The notes: generated by a model from the sequence alone, not told the origin. A DNA stretch of 64,000 nt from Flavobacterium limnophilum (GCF_027111315.2 NZ_CP114289.2:2790001-2854000); one strand, 5' to 3'. Shown: positions 53,274-62,682, counted from the first letter of the stretch. A program made the numbers and translations.

Positions 53274-55055
53274 ATGAACTTTAAAAACTTGATTGGACAG
53301 TTACCAAAAATAGGAATTAGACCCGTAATCGACGGAAGATTGGACGGCGTAAGAGAATCGCTTGAAGAATCAACCATGAACATGGCGAGAATTGCCGCCG
53401 ATTTTCTGGAAAAAAACCTGAGACATGCCGACGGCAGCAAAGTGGAATGCGTCATCTCGGATTCCTGCATAGGCGGTGTTGCCGAAGCCGCTGCTTCTGC
53501 CGACAAATTTTCAAGAGAAGGCGTTGGTTTGAGCCTGACCGTTACCCCTTGTTGGTGTTATGGCAGCGAAACCATCGATATGGACCCCTTGATCCCGAAA
53601 GCCATTTGGGGCTTCAACGGAACCGAGCGTCCGGGAGCCGTTTATTTGGCCGCAGCCTTGGCAGGACACAACCAAAAAGGAATTCCTGCTTTTGGAATCT
53701 ACGGTCGTGATGTTCAGGATAGCGATGACACCAGCATCCCTGAAGATGTGCAGAAAAAATTATTGCTTTTCGGAAAAGCCGGTTTGGCCGTGGCCACAAT
53801 GAAAGGCAAGTCGTATCTATCCATGGGAGCCGTTTCCATGGGAATTGCCGGTTCCATCATTGACCCGAATTTCTTCGAAAGTTACTTGGGAATGCGTTGC
53901 GAAAACATCGACATGACCGAATTTTCGAGAAGAATCGAACACGAAATCTACGACAAGGAAGAATACGAAAAAGCCTTTGCCTGGACCAAAGCCAACTGCA
54001 AAGAAGGAAAAGATTACAATCCCGAGAACCGTCAAAAATCCAGAGCCGAATTGGACAAAGATTGGGAATTTGTCGTAAAAATGGCCTTGATTGGTCGCGA
54101 CTTGATGATTGGAAATCCAAAACTGAAAGCCTTGGGTTACGGCGAAGAAGCCTTGGGAAGAAATGCCATTTCCGGTGGTTTCCAAGGACAAAGACAATGG
54201 ACGGATCATTTGCCGAACGGCGATTTTATGGAAGCTATCCTAACTTCCTCTTTCGATTGGAACGGCATCCGCCAACCGTTTATGTTGGCAACGGAAAACG
54301 ACAGTCTGAACGGAGTTTCGATGTTGTTCGGACATTTATTGACTGGAGCAGCCCAAATTTTTAGTGACGTAAGAACCTATTGGAGCCCAGAAGCGGTGAA
54401 AAGGGTAACGGGTTACGAACTAAAAGGCGATGCTGCCAACGGTTTTATCCACCTCATCAATTCCGGTGCTTCGGCATTGGATGGAACGGGGGAACAAAGC
54501 ATCGACGGCAAACCGGCAATGAAACCTTGGTGGGACATTACCGAAAACGAAGCCGAAAAATGTCTCGAAAAAACTACTTGGGGACCAGGAATGTTGGAGT
54601 ATTTCAGAGGTGGAGGTTATTCTTCCACTTTCAAAACCAAAGGCGAAATGCCTGTGACCATGTGCCGAATCAATATCGTCAAAGGCATTGGCCCCGTATT
54701 GCAAATCGCCGAAGGAAAAACCATCGAACTTCCCGAAGACGTTCACAACACCATCAACGAAAGAACCAATCCTACTTGGCCAACCACTTGGTTTGTGCCG
54801 AACCTCACGGGCAAAGGCCCGTTCAAGGATGTGTATAGCGTGATGTCGAACTGGGGAGCCAATCACGGTGCCTTCACTTACGGACATATTGGTGCCGATT
54901 TAATCACTTTGGCCTCGATGCTCCGAATCCCGGTAAACATGCACAACGTTCCCGAAGACCAAATTTTCAGGCCAAGTGCTTGGGCGTCTTTCGGCATGGA
55001 TCCAGAATCTTCCGATTACAGAGCTTGCAGTACTTACAAGGCGTTGTATGAATAA
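53274..55055 (+). CDS. fucI: L-fucose isomerase
   Basis: A 593-residue FucI, the usual length. Glu341 (in [13 protein letters not shown]) and Asp365 (in IFSDVRTYW) are 24 residues apart, as are the metal ligands Glu337 and Asp361 of the E. coli enzyme. The third ligand is the histidine of [12 protein letters not shown]. It converts L-fucose to L-fuculose. No fucK, fucA or fuc transporter gene is adjacent. The rhamnose operon's kinase, aldolase and lactaldehyde reductase, 15 kb away, could take over the later steps; this is inference. D-arabinose is another possible substrate. Confidence 0.95.
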   Translation: MNFKNLIGQLPKIGIRPVIDGRLDGVRESLEESTMNMARIAADFLEKNLRHADGSKVECVISDSCIGGVAEAAASADKFSREGVGLSLTVTPCWCYGSETIDMDPLIPKAIWGFNGTERPGAVYLAAALAGHNQKGIPAFGIYGRDVQDSDDTSIPEDVQKKLLLFGKAGLAVATMKGKSYLSMGAVSMGIAGSIIDPNFFESYLGMRCENIDMTEFSRRIEHEIYDKEEYEKAFAWTKANCKEGKDYNPENRQKSRAELDKDWEFVVKMALIGRDLMIGNPKLKALGYGEEALGRNAISGGFQGQRQWTDHLPNGDFMEAILTSSFDWNGIRQPFMLATENDSLNGVSMLFGHLLTGAAQIFSDVRTYWSPEAVKRVTGYELKGDAANGFIHLINSGASALDGTGEQSIDGKPAMKPWWDITENEAEKCLEKTTWGPGMLEYFRGGGYSSTFKTKGEMPVTMCRINIVKGIGPVLQIAEGKTIELPEDVHNTINERTNPTWPTTWFVPNLTGKGPFKDVYSVMSNWGANHGAFTYGHIGADLITLASMLRIPVNMHNVPEDQIFRPSAWASFGMDPESSDYRACSTYKALYE

Positions 55056-55062
55056 AAATAAT

Positions 55063-55186
55063 TGATTTTTGATTGCAGATTAACGATTTTAGATTTCAGA
55101 AGTTTTGACCTCTAGTAAAAACACAATATTGTATTTATAAACACCAAATCTGAAATCAAAAATCGTTAATCAAAAATCTGAAATCA
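55063..55186 (+). repeat. Long imperfect inverted repeat after fucI
   Basis: GATTAACGATTTTAGATTTC (left arm, about 55077-55096) pairs with GAAATCAAAAATCGTTAATC (right arm, about 55152-55171), and similarity extends outward over about 38 bp per arm. The GATTGCAGATT words resemble those in the expanded riboswitch loop at 1725-1769, so both may be small dispersed repeats. Confidence 0.6.
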
Positions 55187-55194
55187 TTTTTATC

Positions 55195-55230
55195 AAAAGG
55201 CTAGTTTGAAACAATCGAACTAGCCTTTTT
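55195..55230 (+). terminator. Repeated terminator hairpin, copy 1
   Basis: AAAAGGCTAGTTTGAA and TCGAACTAGCCTTTTT form a stem of about 12 bp with T-run and A-run, so it works on both strands. Copies 2 and 3 lie at 55912 and 56489. Confidence 0.85.
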
Positions 55231-55300
55231 GATTTTGTTATACCTTAAAATTCTAAATTTACAACCAAAAACATCCAGCTTCATCAACTGAATTTTTTCA

Positions 55301-55308
55301 TATCTTTG
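55301..55308 (+). promoter_or_regulatory. -7 box of the third toxin-antitoxin module
   Basis: TATCTTTG lies 15 nt before the antitoxin ATG at 55324. No clear palindromic operator is present, unlike the parDE module. Confidence 0.5.
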
Positions 55309-55323
55309 TGAAAAGCAATCACT

Positions 55324-55563
55324 ATGACAACGATAACCATAAACGAACGTACCAAAGCTGGCAAAACCTTATTGGAACTTGCCAAAATGCTTTCGGTTTC
55401 AAACAAAGGAGTTACTATCGAAAGCGAAACAGTGGAAAAATCAGCACCAAACAAAACGGATGAATTCTTGAAAAAAGTAAGACGTTCAGCAAAACACGCC
55501 CGAGAAATTGCAGCAGGAACTCGCAAAGGTATTCCTTTAAAGGATTTTTTAGATGAATTATAG
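55324..55563 (+). CDS. Antitoxin of third RelE-type module
   Basis: A 79-residue protein: MTTITINERTKAGKTLLELA, then helical, Lys/Glu-rich sequence with ARE/TRK and a C-terminal IPLKDFLDEL. The N-terminal strand and first helices could form a DNA-binding dimer domain as in RelB/ParD-like antitoxins, with the tail acting on the toxin. It overlaps the toxin gene by 11 bp. The family name is not certain; the role is from size, overlap and position. Confidence 0.75.
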   Translation: MTTITINERTKAGKTLLELAKMLSVSNKGVTIESETVEKSAPNKTDEFLKKVRRSAKHAREIAAGTRKGIPLKDFLDEL

Positions 55564-55882
55564 TTTTGAACTTACCGAAGATTTTAGAAAGGAATTCAAA
55601 ACTTTACTCAAAAAGTATCCATCCCTAAAAAACGATTTTCAAAACATAATTGATAGTATTGAAAAAGAACTAGTCTTAGCCGATGATTTAGGCGAAGGAT
55701 TCAAGAAAATCAGAATCAATATAAAATCCAAAGGCAAAGGTTCTAGCGGTGGCGGAAGAATTATTACCTACGAAACCATTATAGCAGTTAACAATAAATT
55801 GGTTCTTTTTGCCCTAATTTACAACAAAGGCGACTACGACACCGTTGATTTATCTCTTCTAAAGAAAAATTTAGGACTTTAA
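55553..55882 (+). CDS. RelE-type toxin
   Basis: A 109-residue protein: MNYSFELTEDFRKEFKTLLK, KYPSLKNDFQNIIDSIEKEL, then GFKKIRINIKSKGKGSSGGG, RIITYETIIAVNNKLVLFAL and IYNKGDYDTVDLSLLKKNL. The KIRI...GGGRIITY and Y-x-K blocks match RelE/HigB-like mRNA-interferase toxins. It is the second gene of a two-gene operon and is followed by the repeated terminator. Activity is inferred. Confidence 0.82.
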   Translation: MNYSFELTEDFRKEFKTLLKKYPSLKNDFQNIIDSIEKELVLADDLGEGFKKIRINIKSKGKGSSGGGRIITYETIIAVNNKLVLFALIYNKGDYDTVDLSLLKKNLGL

Positions 55883-55911
55883 ACCCGAGAAACATTTGTG
55901 CCACTAGATAA

Positions 55912-55947
55912 CAAAAGGCTAGTTTGAAATATCAAACTAGCCTTTTT
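55912..55947 (+). terminator. Repeated terminator hairpin, copy 2
   Basis: AAAAGGCTAGTTTGA and TCAAACTAGCCTTTTT form the stem. The following TTTTGTAAGAAAAAATAA is shared with copy 3, so the repeat is longer than the hairpin. A TATATTTG box follows at 55969-55976. Confidence 0.85.
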
Positions 55948-56047
55948 CGTTTTGTAAGAAAAAATAATTATATTTGAAGGAAAATGTACAAACGAAGCAA
56001 CCATTATTAAGAATCTAAAGATTTAGATAAAAACAATAATTAAAATT

Positions 56048-56452
56048 ATGGCGACTATTACAATTAAAAGACCTCCGATAGAAAACGGGGCGAAAGCATA
56101 CGAAATCTATATTGACAAACAAAAAGCCGGAACAATTTCTGATGGCGATATTATGGAATTCAACACAACAAACGGAAAGCACCTGATCAACTTGAAAGTG
56201 GGTCAATTTTCAAGTCCAGAGATTACAATTGAAACATCCGAAAATAAAACAACGTCCTTAAAAATTGCCGAATTCAAGAAAATGAAATGGGTGTGGGCAA
56301 TCATAACAGCCATTTTTGCTCTCCACTTTATTTTGAAAATGACAATTGGCTTTAGACACACAACATTATTAATTATTCCAGTGTTTCTATTCGATATTTA
56401 CTACAGAAAATGGGGATGGAGAAAACATTTAAAACTCGAAGAAGAGGTTTGA
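56048..56452 (+). CDS. Hypothetical membrane protein
   Basis: A 134-residue protein, not recognised. The first 75 residues are soluble with alternating strands (TITIKRPPIENGAKAYEIYI, GTISDGDIMEFNTTNGKHLI), like a small beta-sandwich. Two membrane helices follow (WAIITAIFALHFILKMTIGF; TTLLIIPVFLFDIYY) and a basic tail. The promoter box TATATTTG at 55969 could drive it. It is enclosed between terminator copies 2 and 3, so it is a single-gene transcription unit. Confidence 0.6.
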   Translation: MATITIKRPPIENGAKAYEIYIDKQKAGTISDGDIMEFNTTNGKHLINLKVGQFSSPEITIETSENKTTSLKIAEFKKMKWVWAIITAIFALHFILKMTIGFRHTTLLIIPVFLFDIYYRKWGWRKHLKLEEEV

Positions 56453-56488
56453 TTTTTTAACAGAAATTCAAACTCGTTTTTTCCCAAC

Positions 56489-56520
56489 CGCTAGTTTGAA
56501 ATATCGAACTAGCCTTTTTA
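56489..56520 (+). terminator. Repeated terminator hairpin, copy 3
   Basis: GCTAGTTTGA and TCGAACTAGC form the stem, followed by CTTTTT. The downstream TTTTTGTAAGAAAAAATAA matches copy 2. The left A-run is missing here, so it acts mainly rightward. Confidence 0.8.
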
Positions 56521-56546
56521 GTTTTTGTAAGAAAAAATAAATATAT

Positions 56547-57170
56547 ATGAAGATATATAAAGTCAGTAAACTCGAGTTATTAATTATGAAAACATTTTTA
56601 GGTTACCCATTATTAAATGGAAAGATTAATTTAAAGATTTGTAAGCCTATGCTAACATCGGAAGAATTATCATTTTATGAAAGTTACAAACCTGTTTATC
56701 TAATCTTACTTATAATTATATCATTAGTTTTTTTCAAGATTAATAAGAATGATTTTTATTGGATTTATCCAGTCTATTTTTTATCCGTATTTATTTTAGT
56801 TTTATTGTATAAATACTATAGTAAAGTATTAAAGTGGAAAGTTGTCAAGAAAGGATTTATTGTTCGATACAATGCATTTGATTACAACAAAGAGCATACA
56901 ATTATTTGGGAAGAAATAGATGAAATTTATCTATTAGATGTATTTTATTCAAAGCTTAAGGATGGTTTAAATATGGCTTATTCGACGACGACTTATGATG
57001 CAATAATTATTATATTCAAAAAAGAACATTCAACAATTCAACATAAGTTCTATCAGTCGGATTTTTTAGTATATTCTAAAGATAAATTGGAATTACACAT
57101 TAAAAATATTAATCCAAATATTAGGGTAATTAAAAAAGAAAGTATTTCAAACTTACAAAGTATTTTGTAA
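56547..57170 (+). CDS. Hypothetical membrane protein with PH-like C-terminal region
   Basis: A 207-residue protein, not recognised with certainty. Two hydrophobic helices lie at about residues 50-95 (YLILLIIISLVFFKIN, YPVYFLSVFILVLLYKYYS). A strand-rich region then follows (VVKKGFIVRYNAFDYNKEHT, IIWEEIDEIYLLDVFYSKLK, YDAIIIIFKKEHST), which resembles the bacterial PH-like domain of small two-helix proteins. A second ATG at 56586 is possible. Very A+T-rich. The 235 bp that follow it hold a small hairpin AGTCGGTTTCCGACT near 57210 and no gene. Confidence 0.55.
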   Translation: MKIYKVSKLELLIMKTFLGYPLLNGKINLKICKPMLTSEELSFYESYKPVYLILLIIISLVFFKINKNDFYWIYPVYFLSVFILVLLYKYYSKVLKWKVVKKGFIVRYNAFDYNKEHTIIWEEIDEIYLLDVFYSKLKDGLNMAYSTTTYDAIIIIFKKEHSTIQHKFYQSDFLVYSKDKLELHIKNINPNIRVIKKESISNLQSIL

Positions 57171-57405
57171 CGTTCCTATGTCCACAAAAGTATGTGACTT
57201 TGCGGACGTGTTAGTCGGTTTCCGACTGACATAAAAACTGGTTATAAAACAACTGACTAAAAACTATAAAACTTTTATTTCCTAGCCGTTCCTTCCCAAC
57301 TTTGCCGTCAAGAGCAAGTAGATTGGAATCAGTAAGCAGATCTGGTATTCAATCAGTTTATTTGAACAAAAAGATACCTTTGTAACAAACAAAAAACCCA
57401 AAAAA

Positions 57406-57732
57406 ATGAATTGGATACTATTAATTATTGCCGGATTATTTGAAGTGGCCTTTGCCTCTTGTTTGGAAAAAGCCAAAGAAACCAGCGGAAACGAGATGTA
57501 CTGGTGGTATGCCGGTTTTTGGGTTTCATTGATTATCAGCATGGTTTTGCTGGTCAAGGCCACCCAGACTTTGCCCATAGGAACGGCTTATGCCGTTTGG
57601 ACAGGAATTGGAGCCGTCGGAACCGTATTGATGGGGATTTTTGTATTCAAGGAACCAGCCACCTTCTGGCGAATTTTCTTTATTACCACGCTAATCGGCT
57701 CCATTATAGGACTAAAATCGGTGTTGCATTAA
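57406..57732 (+). CDS. Small multidrug resistance (SMR) exporter, Gdx/SugE-like
   Basis: A 108-residue protein with four transmembrane helices. Glu13 in the first helix (AGLFEVAFAS) is the essential proton and substrate site. YAVWTGIGAVGTVLMGI is typical of the Gdx/SugE branch, which in studied members exports guanidinium, rather than of QacE/EmrE. TACCTTTG at 57375-57382 may be the -7 box. No guanidine riboswitch is recognisable upstream. A nearly identical start of a second copy appears at 63932. Some SMR proteins work as pairs, so the two might interact. Confidence 0.9.
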   Translation: MNWILLIIAGLFEVAFASCLEKAKETSGNEMYWWYAGFWVSLIISMVLLVKATQTLPIGTAYAVWTGIGAVGTVLMGIFVFKEPATFWRIFFITTLIGSIIGLKSVLH

Positions 57733-57927
57733 TATTTGTTTGTTGCAAAAAACTTTGAACCTCATAAACGCATCAGTTTTTACTCGCAAAAATATCCGCC
57801 AAACCCCTTTATGTAACGTATTCATACAACAAAAAATTTACATATTAAAAAAAAATAAGAAAAACATACAGTTTATCTTGTATTCGTATTAAAAATTTTA
57901 TTAAGTTTGTTAAAAAAAGTATTTTTT

Positions 57928-58398
57928 ATGAAGTATTTACTCCTCCTTTTCTCTGTTTCCTTCTATGGGCAAGTTTTGCATCATCAGATGTTTTCTTCCC
58001 AAGGAACAACTAAAAAAACGGCTGACGGTTATACTATAAGCCAGACTATTGGTCAGCAAAGTGTCATTGGTAATTCAAATAAAGATCCTGCTGTTATTCA
58101 AGGTTTTCAGCAAAGTGAATGGAGTGGCTATATTGCCGCCAATCCGAAAACTGAAATAACAGTTTTGACTTATCCGAATCCTTTTAGTGACTTAATTAAC
58201 TTTGAATTTTTGGATCCCATCGACGAAGAAATATCAATTTATATTTTTGATGTTACAGGTCGCTTGATTCATAAACAGAAAGAAACGCTTAACAATTCGG
58301 TTTTGACAATTCAGTTGTCTAAGTTACCCAAATCTGAATATTTAGTTCAACTTCGTTCAATTTCAATGACTTACTACACCAAAATTATTAAAAAATGA
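57928..58398 (+). CDS. Short secreted protein with type IX sorting domain
   Basis: A 156-residue protein from ATG 57928 (MKYLLLLFSVSFYG then QVLHHQMF). A short signal peptide leads to a region GYTISQTIGQQSVIGNSNKD that is common in Bacteroidota surface proteins. The C-terminal sorting domain is LTYPNPFSDLINFEFLDPID, then ISIYIFDVTGRLIHKQKETL and YTKIIKK. Type IX secretion should export it. The last four bases overlap the next gene (ATGA), so it is the first gene of a three-gene group ending in the OmpA-like protein. Confidence 0.85.
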   Translation: MKYLLLLFSVSFYGQVLHHQMFSSQGTTKKTADGYTISQTIGQQSVIGNSNKDPAVIQGFQQSEWSGYIAANPKTEITVLTYPNPFSDLINFEFLDPIDEEISIYIFDVTGRLIHKQKETLNNSVLTIQLSKLPKSEYLVQLRSISMTYYTKIIKK

Positions 58399-59024
58399 TA
58401 AAAAACTACTCACTACTTATTTTATTACTAGTATCTATAAATCTTTTTTCTCAGGAAATCTATTTTAATACAGGTAAAAACTATACGAAATATACGTATA
58501 AAAACACCGATAACCAGCAGAACAAAGACCTACAGGCCGGAACAGGAAACTTTTATGAAATGGGTTTTGTTAAACCTTTAGGATTAAAAAAACTTTCTTA
58601 CGAATTGGGACTTTCGTTGAATGAATATAATGCAATTGGCGGTAATTCTGCCAATTCATACCGTTGGGATACCCAGTATTTGGGAATTCACGGAGGCTTG
58701 TCGTATTCTTTATTAACGAACAAAAACAAACCTAAAAAAAATTTTGATATTTTAGCTAGAGCAGCTCTGAATATTTCGACCTTAGTTTATGGCAAACAGG
58801 AAATCAACGGAATTTATTATGACCTGATGAATCAAAAAGAATTTTCGGGAATACTATTGGAACCCTCTGCAGGATTAGCTGCTAAATATGCTTTCTCTTC
58901 TTTTGGATCGTTAAGTCTTGGCTATAATTTTTGCCAAAGTATAAATATTACAAATAATACTGAAGAAAAATTGTCATTCAGCACCAATCAGATAAGGTTA
59001 GGATTATATTTTAATATCAATTAA
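58395..59024 (+). CDS. Outer-membrane beta-barrel-like hypothetical protein
   Basis: A 209-residue protein with a signal peptide (MIKNYSLLILLLVSINLFS). The mature sequence has alternating strands with Gly/Asn turns (YELGLSLNEYNAIGG, YLGIHGGLSYSLL, PSAGLAAKYAFSSFGSLSLGYN) and ends in SFSTNQIRLGLYFNIN, whose terminal pattern suits insertion by the BAM complex. It resembles the small OmpW/PorT-like barrels of Bacteroidota, but the family is not fixed. It overlaps the preceding gene and lies 114 bp before the large OmpA-like gene. Confidence 0.65.
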   Translation: MIKNYSLLILLLVSINLFSQEIYFNTGKNYTKYTYKNTDNQQNKDLQAGTGNFYEMGFVKPLGLKKLSYELGLSLNEYNAIGGNSANSYRWDTQYLGIHGGLSYSLLTNKNKPKKNFDILARAALNISTLVYGKQEINGIYYDLMNQKEFSGILLEPSAGLAAKYAFSSFGSLSLGYNFCQSINITNNTEEKLSFSTNQIRLGLYFNIN

Positions 59025-59138
59025 GTTCAATTTTGAATTGATTTAATAATATTGTTTAAAATAAAATTTCACAAAATTAAAGACTAAAAATAGTTAGTTG
59101 CCTTAGGTGTTATAACTAACGAATAAATTTCAAAGTAT

Positions 59139-62100
59139 ATGAAAAAAATAATTTTACTATTTATATTTTTTATAGCGGCTACAAGTTTTGCTCAGACAAA
59201 TGGAATAAGCTATCAGGCTATAATCATAAATCCTAAAGGAGAACAATTGCCAGGAGTGAACAATGCCAATAGCCCAGTTGTCAATAAAGATATCTGTATG
59301 GTATTCAAATTTATTGACGAATCTTCAAATATAGAATATCAGGAAACCGTACAAACCAAAACAGATGGCTTTGGTATGGTTAATTTAGTGATTGGTAGAG
59401 GAACACAAACAGCAGGATATGCTGCTTCTTTTCAGTCTATTGTTTGGAACTCTTCGAAGAAAAGTTTGATTGTGGGAATTAATACCAATGGGAATTGCAA
59501 TACTTACACTGAGATTAGTAATCAAGAGTTTAACTATGCTCCATTTGCTTTTTCGGCAATCAATGCTGAAAACGTTACAGGTGTTGTTGCAATAGAAAAC
59601 GGAGGCACGAATGCAACCACTGTTTTAGGAGCAAAAACAAATTTAGGCATTCAAAATGTAGATAATACAACTGATTTAAATAAACCAATTAGTGTTGCAA
59701 CTCAAACGGCATTAAATTTAAAAGAAGATGTAGCCAATAAATCTACTAACGTAAATCTAGATGGCACTTCTGACACTAAATACCCAAGTGTAAAAGCGGT
59801 TAAAACTTACGTTGACGCTGCTACTTCATTACCTTCAAACGCTTTGAACAATGAAATAACAAGAGCAACTAATGCTGAAAATACAATTGCCACCAATTTA
59901 ACAGCCGAAACTACTGCTAGAACAGCTGCCGATGTAACTTTGACAACTAATTTAGCTACTGAAGTGACTAATAGAACAGCTGTCGATTTACTAAAAGAAG
60001 ATATGGCGAATAAAAGTATTAATGTTACCACTGACGCAACTTCGGATACTAAATACCCAAGTGTAAAATCGGTTAAAACCTATGTAGACGCAAGTGCTGC
60101 ATCCTCTTCTACCGCTTTGGCCAATGAAGTAACAAGAGCAACTAATGCTGAAAATACAATTGCCACCAATTTAACAACCGAAACTACAGCCAGAACAGCT
60201 GCTGATGCAACTTTGACAAGCAATTTAGCTACCGAAGTAACTAACAGAACGGCTGCCGACTTACTGAAAGAAGATGTGGCAAATAAAAGCACAAATGTTA
60301 CCACTGACGCAACTTCGGACACTAAATACCCAAGTGTAAAATCGGTTAAAACTTATGTAGATGCAAGTGCCGCATCCTCTTCTACCGCTTTGGCCAATGA
60401 AACAACAAGAGCAACTAATGCCGAAAATTCGACTTCTGCCAATTTAACTGCCGAAACTACGGCTAGAACAACTGCTGATGCAACTTTGACAAACAATTTA
60501 GCTACCGAAGTAACCAACAGAACGGCTGCTGACTTACTAAAAGAAGATGTGGCAAATAAAAGCACAAATGTTACCACTGACGGAACTTCGGATACTAAAT
60601 ACCCAAGTGTAAAAGCGGTTAAATCGTATGTAGATGCAAGTGCTACATCTTCTTCTACCGCTTTGGCAAATGAAGTAACAAGAGCAACTAATGCTGAAAA
60701 CACAATTGCTACCAATTTGACAACTGAAACTAATGCCAGAGCAGCTGCTGATGCAACTTTGACAAACAATTTAGCTACCGAAGTAACCAACAGAACAGCT
60801 GCCGACTTACTGAAAGAAGATGTGGCAAATAAAAGCACAAATGTTACCACTGACGGAGCGTCGGACACTAAATACCCAAGTGTAAAAGCGGTTAAGGATT
60901 ATGTAGATGCTAATTCTTCTTCTTCAGTAGCGGGTGCTGATACGCAAGTAATCTTTAATAATGCTGGTGTCGCTGCGGGTAGTGCCAATAATACTTGGGA
61001 CAATGGAACTAACACTCATACTGTAGTGGGTACTTCTGTTACCTCCAACGAACGTGTTACTTCATTAGCGGGGACTGGTACACGAGTGGTTTTAACAGAT
61101 GCTTCTGGAAACCTAACAGTTTCTGGTGCTACGGGAGTTACAGGTACAGGAAACACGAATTATCATACTAAATTCACTAATGGACCAGCAGGTGTAATAG
61201 GTAACTCAATGATACAAGACAATGGTACTTCAGTAAGTGTTAATTATCCTCTTCAAGCAAATTCTCAATTATTTGTATATCGTCAACAACAAACAGCAGT
61301 TGGGGATGGTCAGTCAACTATATATGGATATCGTGATCGTAATAGTCAAAACGTAGGAGCTAGCTATGGACAAAATGGTAGTAATACAGGAGTTACAGGT
61401 ATGTCTTTTTGGGGAGACGATTATTCTTTTGGTGTAGGTGGATGGAATTATAATGACTTTTCTCGTACAGGAGGAGTAGTTGGTGGAGAGATTTATGGTA
61501 ATTATTGGGGGTCTTTAGGATATAAGGCTGCTAGTACTGTCACTTATGGAGTATATGGTTCAAATGCTTATGCTTCTGGAACTGGTTTTTTTGAAAATAG
61601 AGAAATTTCAGGTTTTGGAGGAGGTTTCTTTGGCGTTATTGGTTCTGCATCTAAAGGAAGTGTAATAGGTCAATTAAATTCCGGTGAATTATTTTCGTCT
61701 TATAACTCAGGAAATGTTTATACTTTAGGTAAAAATGTAGAGCTAGTAGAAACTTCTAATAATGTTAAAACACCTGTTTATTCGGTTACTAGTACAGAGT
61801 CAACTATTTATGCTAAAGGAAGTGCCGAATTAGTTAATGGATCAGTATATATCCCTTTTAAAGATTCGTACAAAGCATTATTAGGAGAAAATCCGGAAGT
61901 TACCGTTACACCAAAAGGAAACTGTAATGGAGTATATATTTCTGCAATAGACAAAAACGGATTTACTATTAAAGAAATGAACAATGGTACTAGCACAGTT
62001 GCTATTTCTTGGATTTCTGTCGGAAATAGAGTTGACAATCATTTAGATAAAGCAACTGAAATGGTTTCTGATTCTAATTTTGATAGAAACATACAACAAG

Positions 62101-62621
62101 TTTTATTCAATGATTCTAACTTAGATGCTAAAGGTAAGGGTATCTGGTGGGATGGAAATAAAATTCAATTTGGTAATATGCCAGAAAGTTTGACAAAAGT
62201 GAAAAGACCAAAAGAAGATTATAATTATAAAGAAAAAGCAACAGAAACACATATTGCTACTAAGAAAGAAGCTATTAAAAGAATTTCTGAATTTTCTAAA
62301 GCTATTTTGTTCGATACAGGAAAATCAACTATTACTCCGGAATCTTATACCATTTTGAATAACATTGTAGATGTATTAAATCAATACAGTTCTGATAATT
62401 TCATAATTGAGGGGAATACGGATAATACCGGAGAATCGAATGATAATATGAAACTTTCAAAAGATCGATCAGAAGCCGTAATGAATTATTTTATTGAAAG
62501 AGGCATTAGTAAAGATCGATTGAAATCAGTAGGTTATGGAGACAAAAAAACTGTTGCAACAAATGATACCGAAGAAGGCAGAAAGAGTAACAGACGAGTT
62601 GAGATTAATCTGGCAAAATAA
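59139..62621 (+). CDS. Large repeat-stalk surface protein with C-terminal OmpA domain
   Basis: An 1160-residue protein with a signal peptide (MKKIILLFIFFIAATSFA). An N-terminal domain (about 20-190) includes ISYQAIIINPKGEQLPG and YAPFAFSAINAENVTG, typical of Bacteroidota tail-fibre-like surface proteins. Four full 91-residue repeats and a partial fifth form a likely coiled-coil stalk (about 193-590). A Gly/Asn-rich beta region (about 600-950) comes next. The OmpA domain is at about 1045-1160 (ILFDTGKSTITPES, IIEGNTDNTGESNDNMKLSK, DRSEAVMNYFIERGISKDRL, RKSNRRVEINLAK), which binds peptidoglycan. The stalk resembles trimeric phage-fibre sequence, so trimerisation is possible. Confidence 0.88.
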   Translation: MKKIILLFIFFIAATSFAQTNGISYQAIIINPKGEQLPGVNNANSPVVNKDICMVFKFIDESSNIEYQETVQTKTDGFGMVNLVIGRGTQTAGYAASFQSIVWNSSKKSLIVGINTNGNCNTYTEISNQEFNYAPFAFSAINAENVTGVVAIENGGTNATTVLGAKTNLGIQNVDNTTDLNKPISVATQTALNLKEDVANKSTNVNLDGTSDTKYPSVKAVKTYVDAATSLPSNALNNEITRATNAENTIATNLTAETTARTAADVTLTTNLATEVTNRTAVDLLKEDMANKSINVTTDATSDTKYPSVKSVKTYVDASAASSSTALANEVTRATNAENTIATNLTTETTARTAADATLTSNLATEVTNRTAADLLKEDVANKSTNVTTDATSDTKYPSVKSVKTYVDASAASSSTALANETTRATNAENSTSANLTAETTARTTADATLTNNLATEVTNRTAADLLKEDVANKSTNVTTDGTSDTKYPSVKAVKSYVDASATSSSTALANEVTRATNAENTIATNLTTETNARAAADATLTNNLATEVTNRTAADLLKEDVANKSTNVTTDGASDTKYPSVKAVKDYVDANSSSSVAGADTQVIFNNAGVAAGSANNTWDNGTNTHTVVGTSVTSNERVTSLAGTGTRVVLTDASGNLTVSGATGVTGTGNTNYHTKFTNGPAGVIGNSMIQDNGTSVSVNYPLQANSQLFVYRQQQTAVGDGQSTIYGYRDRNSQNVGASYGQNGSNTGVTGMSFWGDDYSFGVGGWNYNDFSRTGGVVGGEIYGNYWGSLGYKAASTVTYGVYGSNAYASGTGFFENREISGFGGGFFGVIGSASKGSVIGQLNSGELFSSYNSGNVYTLGKNVELVETSNNVKTPVYSVTSTESTIYAKGSAELVNGSVYIPFKDSYKALLGENPEVTVTPKGNCNGVYISAIDKNGFTIKEMNNGTSTVAISWISVGNRVDNHLDKATEMVSDSNFDRNIQQVLFNDSNLDAKGKGIWWDGNKIQFGNMPESLTKVKRPKEDYNYKEKATETHIATKKEAIKRISEFSKAILFDTGKSTITPESYTILNNIVDVLNQYSSDNFIIEGNTDNTGESNDNMKLSKDRSEAVMNYFIERGISKDRLKSVGYGDKKTVATNDTEEGRKSNRRVEINLAK
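59718..60915 (+). repeat. Tandem 273-bp repeats in the OmpA-like gene
   Basis: Units begin at 59718, 59991, 60264, 60537 and 60810, each with LKEDVANKS, SDTKYPSV, TRATNAEN and ATEVTNRTAAD. The first four are full. The fifth breaks off after KDYVDAN. Units 2 to 4 are the most alike in DNA. Confidence 0.92.
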
Positions 62622-62643
62622 TTACAAAACATTTCATATCTTT

Positions 62644-62679
62644 AAAGGATCCTTACAGAAGGATCCTTTTTTATTTTTT
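62644..62679 (+). terminator. Terminator after the OmpA-like gene
   Basis: AAAGGATCC (62644-62652) pairs with GGATCCTTT (62661-62669), followed by TTTATTTTTT. It lies 22 nt past the stop and just before the M28 peptidase ATG, so the peptidase is likely made from read-through or another promoter. Confidence 0.85.
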
Positions 62680-62682
62680 CAA

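Noticed and set aside
57171..57405. Guanidine riboswitch before the SMR gene
   Set aside because: The small AGTCGGTTTCCGACT hairpin does not show the conserved ykkC or mini-ykkC sequences.
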